DNA of 64,000 nt from Bacteroides sp. (GCA_023665805.1 JAMPDJ010000006.1:1-64000), one strand, 5' to 3'; positions 26,401 through 35,847 are shown, counted from the first letter of the stretch. Translations and numbers: made by a program. Notes: generated by a model from the sequence alone, not told the origin.

Positions 26401-26408
26401 TACATTTG
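26401..26408 (+). promoter_or_regulatory. -7 box for the Crp-family gene
   Basis: TACATTTG matches TAnnTTTG; transcription would start near 26414. This excludes the in-frame ATG at 26367 as the start codon. The -33 element is weak. Confidence 0.55.
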
Positions 26409-26447
26409 TGCTGCCTGAACCATAATGTATTATTGAAGAAAACTATA

Positions 26448-27038
26448 GTGGAAAACGTAATTGCAAAGATTTTGTCCACCTGTCCCCTTTCGGAAGGTAC
26501 CATAAAATTGTTGAAAGAACTGACCGTCCCCGTATCCGTGCCCAGAAAGACAGTGATGATTGAGGCTGGCAAGACAAACGGGTACGCTTATTTTGTCGAG
26601 CAAGGGATTACCAGATCGTTCTGGAGGATAGGAGGGGAGGAGTTCACGACATCTTTCTCCACTTCCGGTGACATAGTCTTCAGCATGGACGAATTGTATT
26701 ATGGGAAGGAAAGTGAGGAATTCGTGGAAACCATCGAGCAGTCATCCTGTTTCAGGATAGCCATCGCTGACCTCCGACACCTGTTCGAGAACAATTTTGA
26801 ACTATGCAACTGGGGAAGAATCATTCATCAGAACGAGTACCGGCGTATCCACCACTCCCACCGCGACAGGTTGGCCCTGTCTGCCAAGGAAAGGCTGGAG
26901 GCATTCGAGAAGCAGTTCCCGTATATTGTCAACAGCGTCAATCTGGGATATATCGCCTCGTATCTTGGCATGACCCAGCCTACTCTGAGCAGGCTGAGGT
27001 CTGCCAAATGCAGGAAAGTTACAAAAAATGTCTGGTGA
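26448..27038 (+). CDS. Crp/Fnr-family transcription regulator
   Basis: A cyclic-nucleotide-binding-type beta roll (VPRKTVMIEAGKTNGYAYFVEQGITRSFW, with FSTSGDIVFSM following) is followed by a C-terminal helix-turn-helix (NLGYIASYLGMTQPTLSRLR). This matches the short Bacteroidetes branch of the Crp family, whose ligands are mostly unknown. The frame is open from an ATG at 26367, but the -7 box at 26401-26408 lies downstream of it, so translation should start at GTG 26448 (VENVIAKILSTCPLS) or TTG 26433. Chosen here: 26448, giving 196 residues. Its 3' end overlaps the convergent acyltransferase gene by 20 bases, so the two transcripts overlap in antisense. Confidence 0.8.
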   Translation: MENVIAKILSTCPLSEGTIKLLKELTVPVSVPRKTVMIEAGKTNGYAYFVEQGITRSFWRIGGEEFTTSFSTSGDIVFSMDELYYGKESEEFVETIEQSSCFRIAIADLRHLFENNFELCNWGRIIHQNEYRRIHHSHRDRLALSAKERLEAFEKQFPYIVNSVNLGYIASYLGMTQPTLSRLRSAKCRKVTKNVW

Positions 27039-28170
27039 GCCAGCGTCGCAAAGGTATGTCATATAATTTCAGGGACGCCCAGGCAATCAGTATGCTGAGC
27101 ATGACCACGCCTACGGACATGGGCCAGGTGTCGGAGAAGGTGTAGACCTGTTCCTCCATCATCCAGGCATAGAAGAGATACATCAGCGGATAGTGTATGA
27201 TGTATACAGGGAACGAGATGTCGCCCAGGAATTTGCAGATGCCGGAACTCCATTTGCCTGCGACATGCCCGTTTGCACCGAGCCACACCACTACAGGGAA
27301 TACGAGCAGTACCACGCAGCTTTCAAAGATTCCGTTGAGACTGATGCCCTCGTTGCTTGGAATGTAGGGGACAAGGAATACGGCTACAAGCAGGAGGGAG
27401 CAAGGCCAGAACGTGTGTTTCGTGGGGGTAGGACTGATTGTGCGGCTGAGGAACAGACCGATGGTGAACGGGCAAAGCATGCGCAGGCCGCCAGTGAAAA
27501 AGCCATAATCACTCATGGTCCATCCGACACCGAGCATGTCAGCCCCTGACAGGTTGAGCCACGTCATCGCGCACAGCCCTGCACTCAGTGCTGCGGCCAG
27601 TACACCGACAAGCCATGTCGGGAATCGCCGGATGAACACGGCATAAAGTATGTTGCCTATGTACTCGAAGAAGAGGGACCAGCTTGGCCCGTTGAGAGGA
27701 AAGGCCTCTCCGTTGCCTCGTACCTCGTAGTACCCGCCTTTCAGGGCCGGAATGAACAGCATGCCGCACACGAGGGCCGCCATCACACGGGTCATCCCTA
27801 TCTTCTCTCCCTCCCAAGTGACGCTGCCCTGCAACAGATAGCATGCCAGGCCTATGAGCGTACCCATGATGACCATGGGGTGAAGGCGTATCAGGCGGCG
27901 TTTGATGTAGCTGCCCGTGGTGAAGGTCTTGCTCCAACGGTCATCGTAGGCGTAGCCTATGACGAAACCGGAGAGCATGAAGAAAAAGTCCACGGCAAGA
28001 TAACCATGATTGATGGAGTCGATAGTCTCTGACCCCGAAGCGAATGCAAATCCTTCGCATACATGGTACATGATTACAAGGAGCGCAGCTACGCCGCGCA
28101 ATCCATCTAAAATCTCGTAATGAGGTTTGGTGTCCGAGAAGACGGAAGATGAATTGTTTAAGATGTTCAT
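27019..28170 (-). CDS. Acyltransferase 3 family membrane protein (OafA/YrhL-like)
   Basis: Integral membrane acyltransferases of this family O-acylate extracellular sugars. The signature LDGLRGVAALLVIMYH near residue 20 contains the catalytic histidine, and FFFMLSGFVIGY and RRLIRLHPM follow as in the family. About ten hydrophobic helices are visible across 383 residues, and SFPVYIIHYPLMYLF marks the usual late helix. The start at 28170 (MNILNNSSSV) is preferred over the ATG at 28209, because the promoter at 28207-28237 would start transcription near 28201. The substrate is unknown; there are no polysaccharide genes nearby. It is an isolated gene, tail to tail with the Crp-family regulator. 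Confidence 0.85.
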   Translation of the reverse strand: MNILNNSSSVFSDTKPHYEILDGLRGVAALLVIMYHVCEGFAFASGSETIDSINHGYLAVDFFFMLSGFVIGYAYDDRWSKTFTTGSYIKRRLIRLHPMVIMGTLIGLACYLLQGSVTWEGEKIGMTRVMAALVCGMLFIPALKGGYYEVRGNGEAFPLNGPSWSLFFEYIGNILYAVFIRRFPTWLVGVLAAALSAGLCAMTWLNLSGADMLGVGWTMSDYGFFTGGLRMLCPFTIGLFLSRTISPTPTKHTFWPCSLLLVAVFLVPYIPSNEGISLNGIFESCVVLLVFPVVVWLGANGHVAGKWSSGICKFLGDISFPVYIIHYPLMYLFYAWMMEEQVYTFSDTWPMSVGVVMLSILIAWASLKLYDIPLRRWLTRHFL

Positions 28171-28206
28171 TGTCGTTTTTAGCGTTTTTTTGAATCGTTT
28201 TCGCCA

Positions 28207-28237
28207 CAAAGTTAGCCTTATTGAGGCATAAACGCAA
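28207..28237 (-). promoter_or_regulatory. Promoter of the acyltransferase gene
   Basis: On the minus strand TTG (28235-28237), 20 bases, then TAACTTTG (28207-28214), a full -33/-7 match with standard spacing. It sets the start codon at 28170. Confidence 0.7.
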
Positions 28238-28451
28238 TGACGAGGATATATAATTGTCTGCAGGTGGCGACTGTTTTTGTTTTAGGGCAAAAAAAGACCT
28301 CGATATTCTTGTCATGGCACCTCTTTGGCATGTTTGTCTCTTCTCGTATGTCTTAACATCCTTTTTATGAATGCTTGGCAGAAAGGCGACAAAATGCTCT
28401 CATAGCTGATATAATAAAGGCTGATATGGGGCATGCATGGAAAAAAAGTTA

Positions 28452-28459
28452 TAATTTTG
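28452..28459 (+). promoter_or_regulatory. -7 box of gltX
   Basis: TAATTTTG fits TAnnTTTG and lies 24 bases before the ATG. No convincing -33 element. Confidence 0.55.
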
Positions 28460-28482
28460 CAGCAAATCAGTAATAATATATA

Positions 28483-30051
28483 ATGTATATGACAGAAAGA
28501 CGCGTTAGAGTGCGCTTTGCACCCAGCCCGACGGGTCCATTGCACATCGGTGGTGTGCGCACGGCCTTGTATAATTATCTGTTCGCACGTCAGCATGGTG
28601 GCGATTTCATTTTCCGAATCGAGGATACGGACTCCGGCCGTTTCGTTCCTGGAGCCGAGGAGTATATAGCAGAATCTTTTCGCTGGCTCGGTCTGGAGTT
28701 TGATGAAGGTGTGGGCGTAGGCGGAGAGCATGGCCCTTATCGTCAGAGTGAACGCCGGGATATTTATCGCAAGTATGTCAAGGTGCTTTTGGAGACAGGC
28801 AAGGCCTATATTGCTTTTGACACTCCGGAGGAATTGGATGCCAAGCGTGCCGAGATAGAGAATTTCCAGTATGATGCCCGTACCCGTGGTACGATGCGCA
28901 ATTCCTTGACCATGCCACGCGAGCAGGTTGATGCCCTCATTGCCGATGGACACCCTTATGTCGTGCGCTTCCTGGTGGAACCGGGCGAGGACGTGCATGT
29001 GGACGACCTCATCCGTGGTGATGTCGTCATCAATTCCAGCATCCTGGATGACAAGGTCCTTTACAAGAGTGCCGATGATCTTCCCACTTATCATTTGGCC
29101 AATATCGTTGACGACCATCTGATGGAGGTCACTCATGTCATACGCGGCGAGGAATGGCTGCCAAGCGCACCGTTGCATGTCCTGCTTTACCGTGCTTTTG
29201 GCTGGCAGGACACTATGCCGCGATTTGCACACCTGTCCTTGCTGCTCAAGCCCGTGGGCAATGGCAAGCTGTCCAAGCGCGACGGTGACAAGCTGGGATT
29301 TCCCGTATTTCCCTTGGAGTGGCACGACCCCAAGAGCGGGGAGGTCAGCAGCGGTTATCGCGAGAAAGGCTATTTGCCCGAGGCCGTGCTGAATTTCCTT
29401 GCCCTGTTGGGCTGGAATCCGGGCGAGGAGGGTTCCGAGATGATGTCTTTGGAGGAGATGGTACGCCTGTTTGACCTCGGCAAGTGTTCCAAGAACGGTG
29501 CCAAGTTCGACTATGTAAAGGCTGCGTGGTTCAACCATCAGTACATGGTGCGTCGCGAGGATGTGGAGTGGGCGCCGGAATTCGGAAAAGTCCTGGAAGC
29601 ACAGGGTATTTCGGCCACTCCCGGACAGATGGCGGAGGTGGTCCGTATGATGAAGATGAAGGTGGTGGAGTACACTGATGGACAGGGTAATAAGAAAAAG
29701 CGCAACATAAGTTTCCCGTCCGACCTGTGGCCTCTGACCCGTTTCTTCTTTGTGGCTCCTACTGAGTTCAACCGCGAGGACAAGTTCGTGCGCAAGAATT
29801 GGCTGGACGGCACGGCTGCGGAGATGGAACGCTTCGCTTCCGTTCTGGACACCGTGGAGGATTGGACAGCCGACGGTATCAAGGCGGTTTGTGACCCATG
29901 GGTGGCCGAGAACGGGCTGAAGCCTTGGAATGCATGGCGCGTATGCCTCGTAGGCGAGGGACAGGGACCGGACATGTACGAACTGGCAGCCTTCCTGGGC
30001 AAGGAGGAAACTCTGCGTCGTATGCGCTTTGCCATAGATACGTTGCGGTAG
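28483..30051 (+). CDS. gltX: Glutamyl-tRNA synthetase
   Basis: Charges tRNA-Glu with glutamate in the cytoplasm. It is a class I enzyme: [22 protein letters not shown] near the start holds the HIGH-like motif, and [11 protein letters not shown] near residue 265 is the KMSKS-like loop. A C-terminal anticodon-binding region follows. The 522 residues match Bacteroidetes homologs. ATGs at 28483 and 28489 are both possible starts. The downstream gamma-carbonic anhydrase-like gene begins 58 bases later. Confidence 0.97.
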   Translation: MYMTERRVRVRFAPSPTGPLHIGGVRTALYNYLFARQHGGDFIFRIEDTDSGRFVPGAEEYIAESFRWLGLEFDEGVGVGGEHGPYRQSERRDIYRKYVKVLLETGKAYIAFDTPEELDAKRAEIENFQYDARTRGTMRNSLTMPREQVDALIADGHPYVVRFLVEPGEDVHVDDLIRGDVVINSSILDDKVLYKSADDLPTYHLANIVDDHLMEVTHVIRGEEWLPSAPLHVLLYRAFGWQDTMPRFAHLSLLLKPVGNGKLSKRDGDKLGFPVFPLEWHDPKSGEVSSGYREKGYLPEAVLNFLALLGWNPGEEGSEMMSLEEMVRLFDLGKCSKNGAKFDYVKAAWFNHQYMVRREDVEWAPEFGKVLEAQGISATPGQMAEVVRMMKMKVVEYTDGQGNKKKRNISFPSDLWPLTRFFFVAPTEFNREDKFVRKNWLDGTAAEMERFASVLDTVEDWTADGIKAVCDPWVAENGLKPWNAWRVCLVGEGQGPDMYELAAFLGKEETLRRMRFAIDTLR

Positions 30052-30109
30052 GCATCTTGTCTTTCAGCGACATCCGTTTATCTTCATACCTTATATATAT
30101 AATACAATT

Positions 30110-30691
30110 ATGGCTATCATTAAAACCCTCAAGGGCATGCCCGCCCCGCGATTTGGCAAGCACTGCTATTTTTCCGAGGGCGCAGTTATCGCCGGTGATG
30201 TGCAGATGGGAGACGACTGCACGGTATGGTTCAATGCCGTGGTCCGCGGTGACGTACATTATATCCGCATAGGCAACCGTACTAACATTCAGGATAATTC
30301 CTGCCTGCATACGCTCAATGGCAAGGCACCATGCATTTTGGGCGATGATGTGACTATCGGGCACTGTGTCACCTTGCACGGCTGCGAGGTGCAGGATGGT
30401 GCTTTGGTTGGCATGGGGGCCACGGTGCTTGATCATGCCGTTGTGGGAAGAGGAGCCATAGTGGCAGCCGGCGCACTGGTTCTGAGCAATACCGTCATAG
30501 GCGATGGTGAATTGTGGGCCGGTGTACCTGCCAAGTTCGTAAAGAAGGTAGACCCCGAGCAGGCTCAGGCCTTGAACAAGACCTATGCCCGACATTACAT
30601 AGAGTACAGTGATTGGTATCGTCAGGCCGATGCCGATCCTGAAAATACGCAAATCGTAACCACCGGAGAGGAATATGTCAACAGAGGATAA
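30110..30691 (+). CDS. Gamma-carbonic anhydrase-like hexapeptide-repeat protein
   Basis: A left-handed beta-helix protein of the YrdA/PaaY type: repeated hexapeptides (VIAGDVQMGDDCTVWFNAVVRGD, then TNIQDNSCLHTLNG and VTIGHCVTLHGCEV) followed by a C-terminal helix. The histidines in CLHTLNG and IGHCVTLHG sit where the family binds zinc between subunits of a trimer. Some relatives have carbonic anhydrase activity, others act on acyl-CoA; the activity here is not determined. The 193-residue length is slightly longer than average. The gene overlaps the start of pepP by 17 bases, suggesting a shared transcript. Confidence 0.85.
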   Translation: MAIIKTLKGMPAPRFGKHCYFSEGAVIAGDVQMGDDCTVWFNAVVRGDVHYIRIGNRTNIQDNSCLHTLNGKAPCILGDDVTIGHCVTLHGCEVQDGALVGMGATVLDHAVVGRGAIVAAGALVLSNTVIGDGELWAGVPAKFVKKVDPEQAQALNKTYARHYIEYSDWYRQADADPENTQIVTTGEEYVNRG

Positions 30692-32285
30692 GTTGCGGTT
30701 GGTGCGCGAATGGCTTCTGGCCAAGCAGCTGGATGCCCTGGTTGTCCCTACGGATGACCCTCATGGTTCGGAGTATCCGGCGGATCATTGGCAGTGTCGC
30801 CGTTGGCTGACAGGTTTTACGGGCAGTGCCGGCACTGCTGTGGTAACTGCCACGGAGGCACTTTTGTGGACCGACTCCCGTTACTGGCTTCAGGCCGAGG
30901 CACAGTTGGCCGGAACAGAATTTCGCCTCATGCGTGACGGGGAAGATGTGGACATACAGACATGGCTTGATAGTCATGCGTCCAATGTGTTGTGGAGCTA
31001 CAATGAACCTTTCAGCACCATTTGGAGCGACCGTCCCCCCCTGCCGCTGACTCCCGCATGGGTCATGCCTGACGATATTGCCGGAGAAAGTGCGGTTGCC
31101 AAGTTGCAACGGCTTGTACTTTATCTCATGGAGCATGATTTGGCCGGAATTTTTGTCTCCGACCTTGCCGAGATAGCATGGCTTCTGAATATCCGTGGCA
31201 ACGACATCGCCTATAATCCGTTCGTCATATCCTTTCTGTATGTCAGTGCCGACGGGGCGCATGTACTTTATGTCCACGAAGAGCAGGTGGACGGCATCCG
31301 GGAATATCTTTCCTCATTGGGCGTATCCATAGAGCCTTATGACGAGAGTATCGCACAGTATTGCCATGGCACTCCGGTGTCCGGTTGGAAGGCTGTGAAG
31401 AATCCTGTCGAACAGGACGGTTTTCGCCGTGCTCATCTTCGAGATGGCGTGGCCATGGTGCGCTTCCTCATGCGTTTGCAGCAGGAGGTGGGGCAAGGTG
31501 GCAATGTTACGGAGTTGTGGGTGGATCGTGAACTTACAGCCCTGCGTGCAGCACAGGAAGGTTTCCTGTCTCCCAGTTTCGAGACCATTGCCGGTTATGC
31601 CGGCCATGGCGCCATTGTCCACTATGAGGCTACGCCTGAGACGGATGCCAAGTTGCACGCCCATGGTCTCTTGCTTTTGGACAGCGGCGCACACTATGAT
31701 TGCGGCACTACGGACATTACCCGTACAATATCCTTGGGTGTTCCCACAGAGGAAGAGAAACGTGTATATACTCTGGTCTTGAAAGGCCATTTGCAACTGC
31801 AGGCCATGCACTTTCCGGAGGGAACAACAGGCCTGCAACTGGATACTGTTGCCCGTGCCTCCATGTGGCGTGAAGGGTATGATTTCGGTCATGGCACCGG
31901 TCATGGGGTAGGGCATGTGCTGGGGGTGCACGAAGGGCCTGTGCAAATACGCAAGAACTATCGCGCTGATACCGTCCTGCCGATACGGGCCGGACAGGTG
32001 GTCACGGACGAACCGGGAATCTATGTCGCCGGCAAGTTTGGCGTGAGAATAGAGAACTGTCTGTTGTGCGTACCCTCGCGCAATACGGATTTTGGCAAGT
32101 TCCTTGCATTTGAATCCCTGACGCTATGTCCCTACGACCGCACTCTTGTCGTTCCTGAAATGCTGACCTTCGAAGAACGCTCATGGATTGATACCTACCA
32201 TGCCATGGTATGTGACCGTCTGATGCCGTTTCTTGCCGATGAGGCAGAAAAGTCATGGTTACGCATGGCTACGCGTCCCTTGTGA
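30675..32285 (+). CDS. pepP: Xaa-Pro aminopeptidase (M24B)
   Basis: Removes N-terminal residues from peptides with proline in second position. N-terminal creatinase-like domains (LDALVVPTDDPHGSEYPADHW, GFTGSAGTAVV) precede a pita-bread catalytic domain. The five metal ligands are visible: D in LLLLDSGAHY, D in TTDITRT, H in GTGHGVGH, E in VTDEPGIY and E in VRIENCL. At 536 residues it is somewhat shorter than the roughly 590-residue members that I recall from Bacteroidetes; the shortening seems to lie in the middle domain. It overlaps the preceding gene by 17 bases. No signal peptide is seen, so it should act in the cytoplasm. Confidence 0.9.
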   Translation: MSTEDKLRLVREWLLAKQLDALVVPTDDPHGSEYPADHWQCRRWLTGFTGSAGTAVVTATEALLWTDSRYWLQAEAQLAGTEFRLMRDGEDVDIQTWLDSHASNVLWSYNEPFSTIWSDRPPLPLTPAWVMPDDIAGESAVAKLQRLVLYLMEHDLAGIFVSDLAEIAWLLNIRGNDIAYNPFVISFLYVSADGAHVLYVHEEQVDGIREYLSSLGVSIEPYDESIAQYCHGTPVSGWKAVKNPVEQDGFRRAHLRDGVAMVRFLMRLQQEVGQGGNVTELWVDRELTALRAAQEGFLSPSFETIAGYAGHGAIVHYEATPETDAKLHAHGLLLLDSGAHYDCGTTDITRTISLGVPTEEEKRVYTLVLKGHLQLQAMHFPEGTTGLQLDTVARASMWREGYDFGHGTGHGVGHVLGVHEGPVQIRKNYRADTVLPIRAGQVVTDEPGIYVAGKFGVRIENCLLCVPSRNTDFGKFLAFESLTLCPYDRTLVVPEMLTFEERSWIDTYHAMVCDRLMPFLADEAEKSWLRMATRPL

Positions 32286-32346
32286 TTTGGCTTTTGCAAT
32301 ACTGACATGTCAAAAGAGGATGCCATGTCGAAAAAATATCGCTTCC

Positions 32347-32379
32347 TTTGCATCAAGTGGCAAAAAAGCTTTATCTTTG
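32347..32379 (+). promoter_or_regulatory. Promoter of mdh
   Basis: TTTG (32347-32350), 21 bases, TATCTTTG (32372-32379): full consensus. The leader to the ATG is about 120 bases. Confidence 0.75.
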
Positions 32380-32501
32380 TTTAGGGGAAATCAGCGTGGG
32401 ATGCAAATCCGGCATCGTATGCGTGTTGACATGCATCACCTGTCTGGTGCTCTAAGTATGAATGCTGCTATTATTTAGTCAAACATTAAAAATATACAAT
32501 T

Positions 32502-33494
32502 ATGGCTTTTTTAACTGACGAGAAACTTCTTATCGTAGGTGCCGGTGGTATGATCGGCTCAAACATGGTACAGAGCGCTTTGATGCTCGGCCTCACTCCC
32601 AACATCTGTTTGTATGACATCTTTGAGCCTGGCGTGCACGGCGTGGCGGAAGAGATGGCCCATTGCGCATTCCCCGGTGCCAACATCAGTTGGACTACCA
32701 ACCCCGAGGAAGCTTTCACCGGTGCCAAGTATATCGTTTCCTCTGGCGGTGCTCCCCGCAAGGATGGTATGACCAGAGAGGATTTGTTAAAGGGCAACTG
32801 TAAGATTGCTGCCGAGTTCGGTGACTTCATCAAGAAGTATTGTCCCGATGTAAAGCATGTTGTCGTTATCTTCAATCCTGCTGACGTTACTGCTCTTACC
32901 GCTCTTATCCACTCCGGACTTAAGCCCAACCAGCTGACATCTTTGGCAGCTTTGGATTCTACTCGTCTGCAGCAGGCTCTGGCCAACGAGTTTGGTGTGC
33001 AGCAGGACAAGGTTACCGGTGCACATACCTATGGCGGTCATGGCGAGCAGATGGCGGTGTTTGCTTCTAAAGTGAAAATAGACGGAAAGCCTTTGGCTGA
33101 GATGGGACTTTCCGAGGATCGTTGGGCGGAAATCAAACACAGAACTGTTCAGGGCGGTTCAAACATAATCAAGTTGCGTGGCCGTAGCTCATTCCAGAGT
33201 CCCGCCTATTGCTCTATCAAGATGATTGAGGCTGCCATGGGTGGCGAACCATACACCTTGCCCGCGGGTTGCTATGTAAACAATGAGGAATTGGGCTACA
33301 AGAATGTGATGATGGCCATGCCTACCACTATCGACGCCAGTGGCGTACACTATGTCGCTCCTCAGGGTACTGCCGAGGAAATGGCTGCTCTTCAGGCTTC
33401 TGTGGAACACTTGGGCAAGATGCGTGACGAAATCATATCTCTGGGCATTATCCCTGCTGTGGAGGATTGGAATAAAGAGAATCCCAATCTTTGA
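32502..33494 (+). CDS. mdh: Malate dehydrogenase
   Basis: NAD-dependent interconversion of malate and oxaloacetate. The N-terminus (LLIVGAGGMIGSNM) is a Rossmann GxGGxxG dinucleotide site; VSSGGAPRKDGMTREDLL is the active-site loop with substrate arginines; GAHTYGGHGEQM carries the catalytic histidine. The 330-residue form with these signatures is the one conserved in Bacteroides and Prevotella. It is a single-gene unit with its own promoter and terminator. Confidence 0.95.
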   Translation: MAFLTDEKLLIVGAGGMIGSNMVQSALMLGLTPNICLYDIFEPGVHGVAEEMAHCAFPGANISWTTNPEEAFTGAKYIVSSGGAPRKDGMTREDLLKGNCKIAAEFGDFIKKYCPDVKHVVVIFNPADVTALTALIHSGLKPNQLTSLAALDSTRLQQALANEFGVQQDKVTGAHTYGGHGEQMAVFASKVKIDGKPLAEMGLSEDRWAEIKHRTVQGGSNIIKLRGRSSFQSPAYCSIKMIEAAMGGEPYTLPAGCYVNNEELGYKNVMMAMPTTIDASGVHYVAPQGTAEEMAALQASVEHLGKMRDEIISLGIIPAVEDWNKENPNL

Positions 33495-33525
33495 TTTGAT
33501 TGCGGCTTGTAAGCAACATATATCT

Positions 33526-33564
33526 AACGTATGCGGCAACATCATTTGCTGCATACGTTTTTTG
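33526..33564 (+). terminator. Terminator of mdh
   Basis: Arms at 33526-33539 and 33546-33559 pair with one mismatch (AACGTATGCGGCAA with TTGCTGCATACGTT), followed by a T-run. Confidence 0.9.
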
Positions 33565-33850
33565 TGCATTCATGGTGGAACTTGTGGATGTCCTCATCGG
33601 CTTTCTCTGTCTGCTATCTTTCTGTGTCAACAAATGTCAGAACTATTTCAACCGATGTTTGTGTTGGTCTCGTGCGGCGTTTTTCCCGGAAGTTTATTCA
33701 AACTTTGCGGATGTCTGTACTGTTCATGGAGTTGTTGGCCGGACTATGGTGCTTGCGGTTCTTTTTCGGTAGTTCGTGGTAATAAGTGTAAAATGTGGTG
33801 TCCGCATGGTTGGCACCACTAAGTATAAGTGTGATTTTTGGCGAAAATTC
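33565..33850. other. Intergenic stretch without recognised features
   Basis: Between the mdh terminator and the rpsU promoter. Several overlapping open frames exist, but none has a family resemblance, a promoter or a plausible protein composition. I see nothing in it. Confidence 0.5.
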
Positions 33851-33881
33851 TTTGCAACTTCATAAAAAGGTCGTACCTTTG
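33851..33881 (+). promoter_or_regulatory. Promoter of rpsU
   Basis: TTTG (33851-33854), 19 bases, TACCTTTG (33874-33881): full consensus. The leader before the rpsU ATG is about 48 bases and A/T rich. Confidence 0.8.
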
Positions 33882-33935
33882 CGTCGCAAAATGCATGTTT
33901 TGCATAACATTAACCAATTTATATTAACACACACA

Positions 33936-34127
33936 ATGATTGTAGTACCTGTAAAAGAAGGTGAGAACATTGAACGCGCATTGAAGAAGTTCAAGCGTAA
34001 GTTTGAAAAGACCGGTGTCATCAAGGAGTTGCGTGCTCGTCAGCAGTTTGACAAGCCTTCCGTGAAGAACCGCTTGAAAATGGAGCGCGCTATTTATGTT
34101 CAGCAGCTCCATCGCGCGGAAGATTAA
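33936..34127 (+). CDS. rpsU: 30S ribosomal protein S21
   Basis: A 63-residue basic protein of the small ribosomal subunit; MIVVPVKEGENIERALKKF is the S21 signature and a basic region follows (KFKRKFEKTGV). The ATG at 33936 is chosen because S21 begins exactly here; an upstream in-frame ATG at 33795 precedes the promoter and cannot be used. It is the first gene of the conserved rpsU-xerC-hpf-tuf neighbourhood. Confidence 0.97.
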   Translation: MIVVPVKEGENIERALKKFKRKFEKTGVIKELRARQQFDKPSVKNRLKMERAIYVQQLHRAED

Positions 34128-34177
34128 GTATCCGTGCGAGTAGAGTATTAAAGAAGTTTAATTTTCGAGGCGGCTGC

Positions 34178-34208
34178 TTGTGTGGTGCTGAGAAAATGTC
34201 TATCTTTG
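34178..34208 (+). promoter_or_regulatory. Promoter of xerC
   Basis: TTG (34178-34180), 20 bases, TATCTTTG (34201-34208). The leader is about 25 bases. Confidence 0.75.
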
Positions 34209-34236
34209 ACCTCAGAAAAGTATTTGAGGAATCGAA

Positions 34237-35133
34237 ATGAATACTTGGTTGGAGGATTTCTTTGCCTATCTTAGGTATGAACGCAACTATAGCGAACGTA
34301 CTGTGGTGGCATACGATGGCAGCTTGAGAGCGTTTGGGCTGTACATGAAATCCTTGGACGAAGACTTGACGTGGAAGACCGTATCGTTTGATGTCGTACG
34401 CTCGTGGATAGTGAGTCTGTTGGAAAAAGGAGCAAAAGCATCAAGCGTCTGTCTTAGATTAAGCGCAGTGAAATCCTATTACCGTTTCCTGTTGAAGAGG
34501 GGATTGGTCGAGGTGGATCCGGCCTATGGGGTAAATGCCCCGAGGAAAGCGCGGCCGCTACCTTATTTTATACGCGAAAAGGATATGGATTGTCTTTTGG
34601 ACGAGACGACTTTTCCGGACTCATATGAAGGTAAGCGGAATCGGACGATAGTGAGTATGCTTTATTCCACCGGCATGCGTGCTACAGAGCTTATAACCTT
34701 GGATTTGTCCTCGGTGGACATGCGGGAGGCCGTGGTTTCGGTGGTGGGAAAGCGCAACAAGCAGCGACTCATACCAATGGTGCCGGAACTTGTGAATGAC
34801 ATGCGGGATTACCTGTCGGTTAGGGAACAGTTTCTGGAAGACAAGGAACCTACTGATGCTCTCTTCCTGGATGCCGTCAAGGGAAAAAGGATAACGTATG
34901 AAAAGTTGAGATTGGCTGTTAGAGATGCCCTTTCCAACGTAACCATGCAATCCAAACGAAGTCCGCATGTCCTGCGGCATAGTTTCGCTACCTCAATGCT
35001 GAATCATTCTGCGGACCTCCAGTCTGTGAAGGAGTTGTTGGGACATCAAAGTCTGAGTACGACAGCCATATATACGCACACGACTTTCGAGGAACTGAAG
35101 AAATTGTATAACCAAGCTCACCCCAGGGCTTAA
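34237..35133 (+). CDS. xerC: Tyrosine recombinase XerC/XerD
   Basis: Site-specific recombinase that resolves chromosome dimers at dif. The N-terminal SAM-like core-binding domain (MNTWLEDFFAYLRYERNYSE) is followed by the catalytic domain with R in STGMRATEL (near residue 150), the HxxR box in SPHVLRHSFATSML, the second H in LGHQSLSTT and the nucleophilic Y in AIYTHTTFEEL. The length of 298 residues is standard. The position between rpsU and hpf is conserved in Bacteroidetes, supporting a housekeeping Xer rather than a mobile-element integrase. Confidence 0.93.
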   Translation: MNTWLEDFFAYLRYERNYSERTVVAYDGSLRAFGLYMKSLDEDLTWKTVSFDVVRSWIVSLLEKGAKASSVCLRLSAVKSYYRFLLKRGLVEVDPAYGVNAPRKARPLPYFIREKDMDCLLDETTFPDSYEGKRNRTIVSMLYSTGMRATELITLDLSSVDMREAVVSVVGKRNKQRLIPMVPELVNDMRDYLSVREQFLEDKEPTDALFLDAVKGKRITYEKLRLAVRDALSNVTMQSKRSPHVLRHSFATSMLNHSADLQSVKELLGHQSLSTTAIYTHTTFEELKKLYNQAHPRA

Positions 35134-35151
35134 AACAAAAAAGGAGGTATT

Positions 35152-35439
35152 ATGGACATTAGAATCAAAGCCATTCACTTTGATGTGAACGAAAGACTTC
35201 AGGATTTTATACAAAAGAAAGTCGGCAAGTTGGGGCGTTTCGGAGTTGAAATAGGAAAGGTAGAGGTGTCATTGAAAGTCGTAAAGCCCGAGGTCGCCAT
35301 GAATAAGCAGGTGGACTTGAAGGCTGATGTTCCGGGCAAGAGTCTTTTTGCCAGTGAAACATGCGACACATTTGAAGAAGCGATTGACAAAACGTGCGAA
35401 ATTCTGGAGCGTCAGATAGAAAAGCACAAAAATAAATAA
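35152..35439 (+). CDS. hpf: Ribosome hibernation promoting factor, short form
   Basis: The 95-residue S30AE/YfiA-type protein binds the small ribosomal subunit and promotes inactive ribosome dimers or monomers in slow growth. DIRIKAIHFDVNERLQDFIQKK is the family start and the conserved beta strands follow; only the short form is present, without the C-terminal dimerisation domain of long HPF. It starts 18 bases after xerC, so they form one transcript. Confidence 0.9.
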   Translation: MDIRIKAIHFDVNERLQDFIQKKVGKLGRFGVEIGKVEVSLKVVKPEVAMNKQVDLKADVPGKSLFASETCDTFEEAIDKTCEILERQIEKHKNK

Positions 35440-35466
35440 GACATTACGCTAAAAACAGGCAAAAGT

Positions 35467-35498
35467 TTTGGCGGTTTCAAAAAATATGCCTAATTTTG
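35467..35498 (+). promoter_or_regulatory. Promoter of the tRNA-tuf-secE-nusG-rpl-rpoBC superoperon
   Basis: TTTG (35467-35470), 20 bases, TAATTTTG (35491-35498): full consensus 20 bases before tRNA-Tyr. Confidence 0.8.
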
Positions 35499-35517
35499 CA
35501 CCTGCAAATAGGCATAC

Positions 35518-35600
35518 GGGTGGTTACCAGAGTGGCCAAATGGGGCAGACTGTAAATCTGCTGGCTTTCGCCTTCGGTGGTTCGAATCCATCACCACCCA
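35518..35600 (+). tRNA. tRNA-Tyr (GTA)
   Basis: The acceptor arms GGGTGGT (35518-35524) and ACCACCC (35593-35599) pair; the anticodon loop holds GTA; a long variable arm and the TTCGAATCC T-loop are present. CCA is not encoded. Confidence 0.97.
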
Positions 35601-35634
35601 CTCCTCTTTTAGAGTCGTATATTAAATTAGGTAT

Positions 35635-35707
35635 GCGGAAGTAGCTCAGTCGATAGAGCACTAGCCTTCCAAGCTGGGGGTCGCGGGTTTGAGCCCCGTC
35701 TTCCGCT
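35635..35707 (+). tRNA. tRNA-Gly (TCC)
   Basis: GCGGAAG pairs with CTTCCGC at the acceptor; the anticodon loop CTTCCAA gives TCC; the T-arm is present. CCA is not encoded. Confidence 0.97.
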
Positions 35708-35728
35708 CTAAGAAAGAAGAAAGTGATT

Positions 35729-35800
<72 letters not shown>

Positions 35801-35847
35801 CATTTTTGTGTTTGAGTACAAAAATAACATAAATATTAACTACCGCT

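Noticed and set aside
33500-33822. Overlapping open frames between mdh and rpsU
   Set aside because: They begin before or within the mdh terminator, have no promoter and no protein-like pattern.
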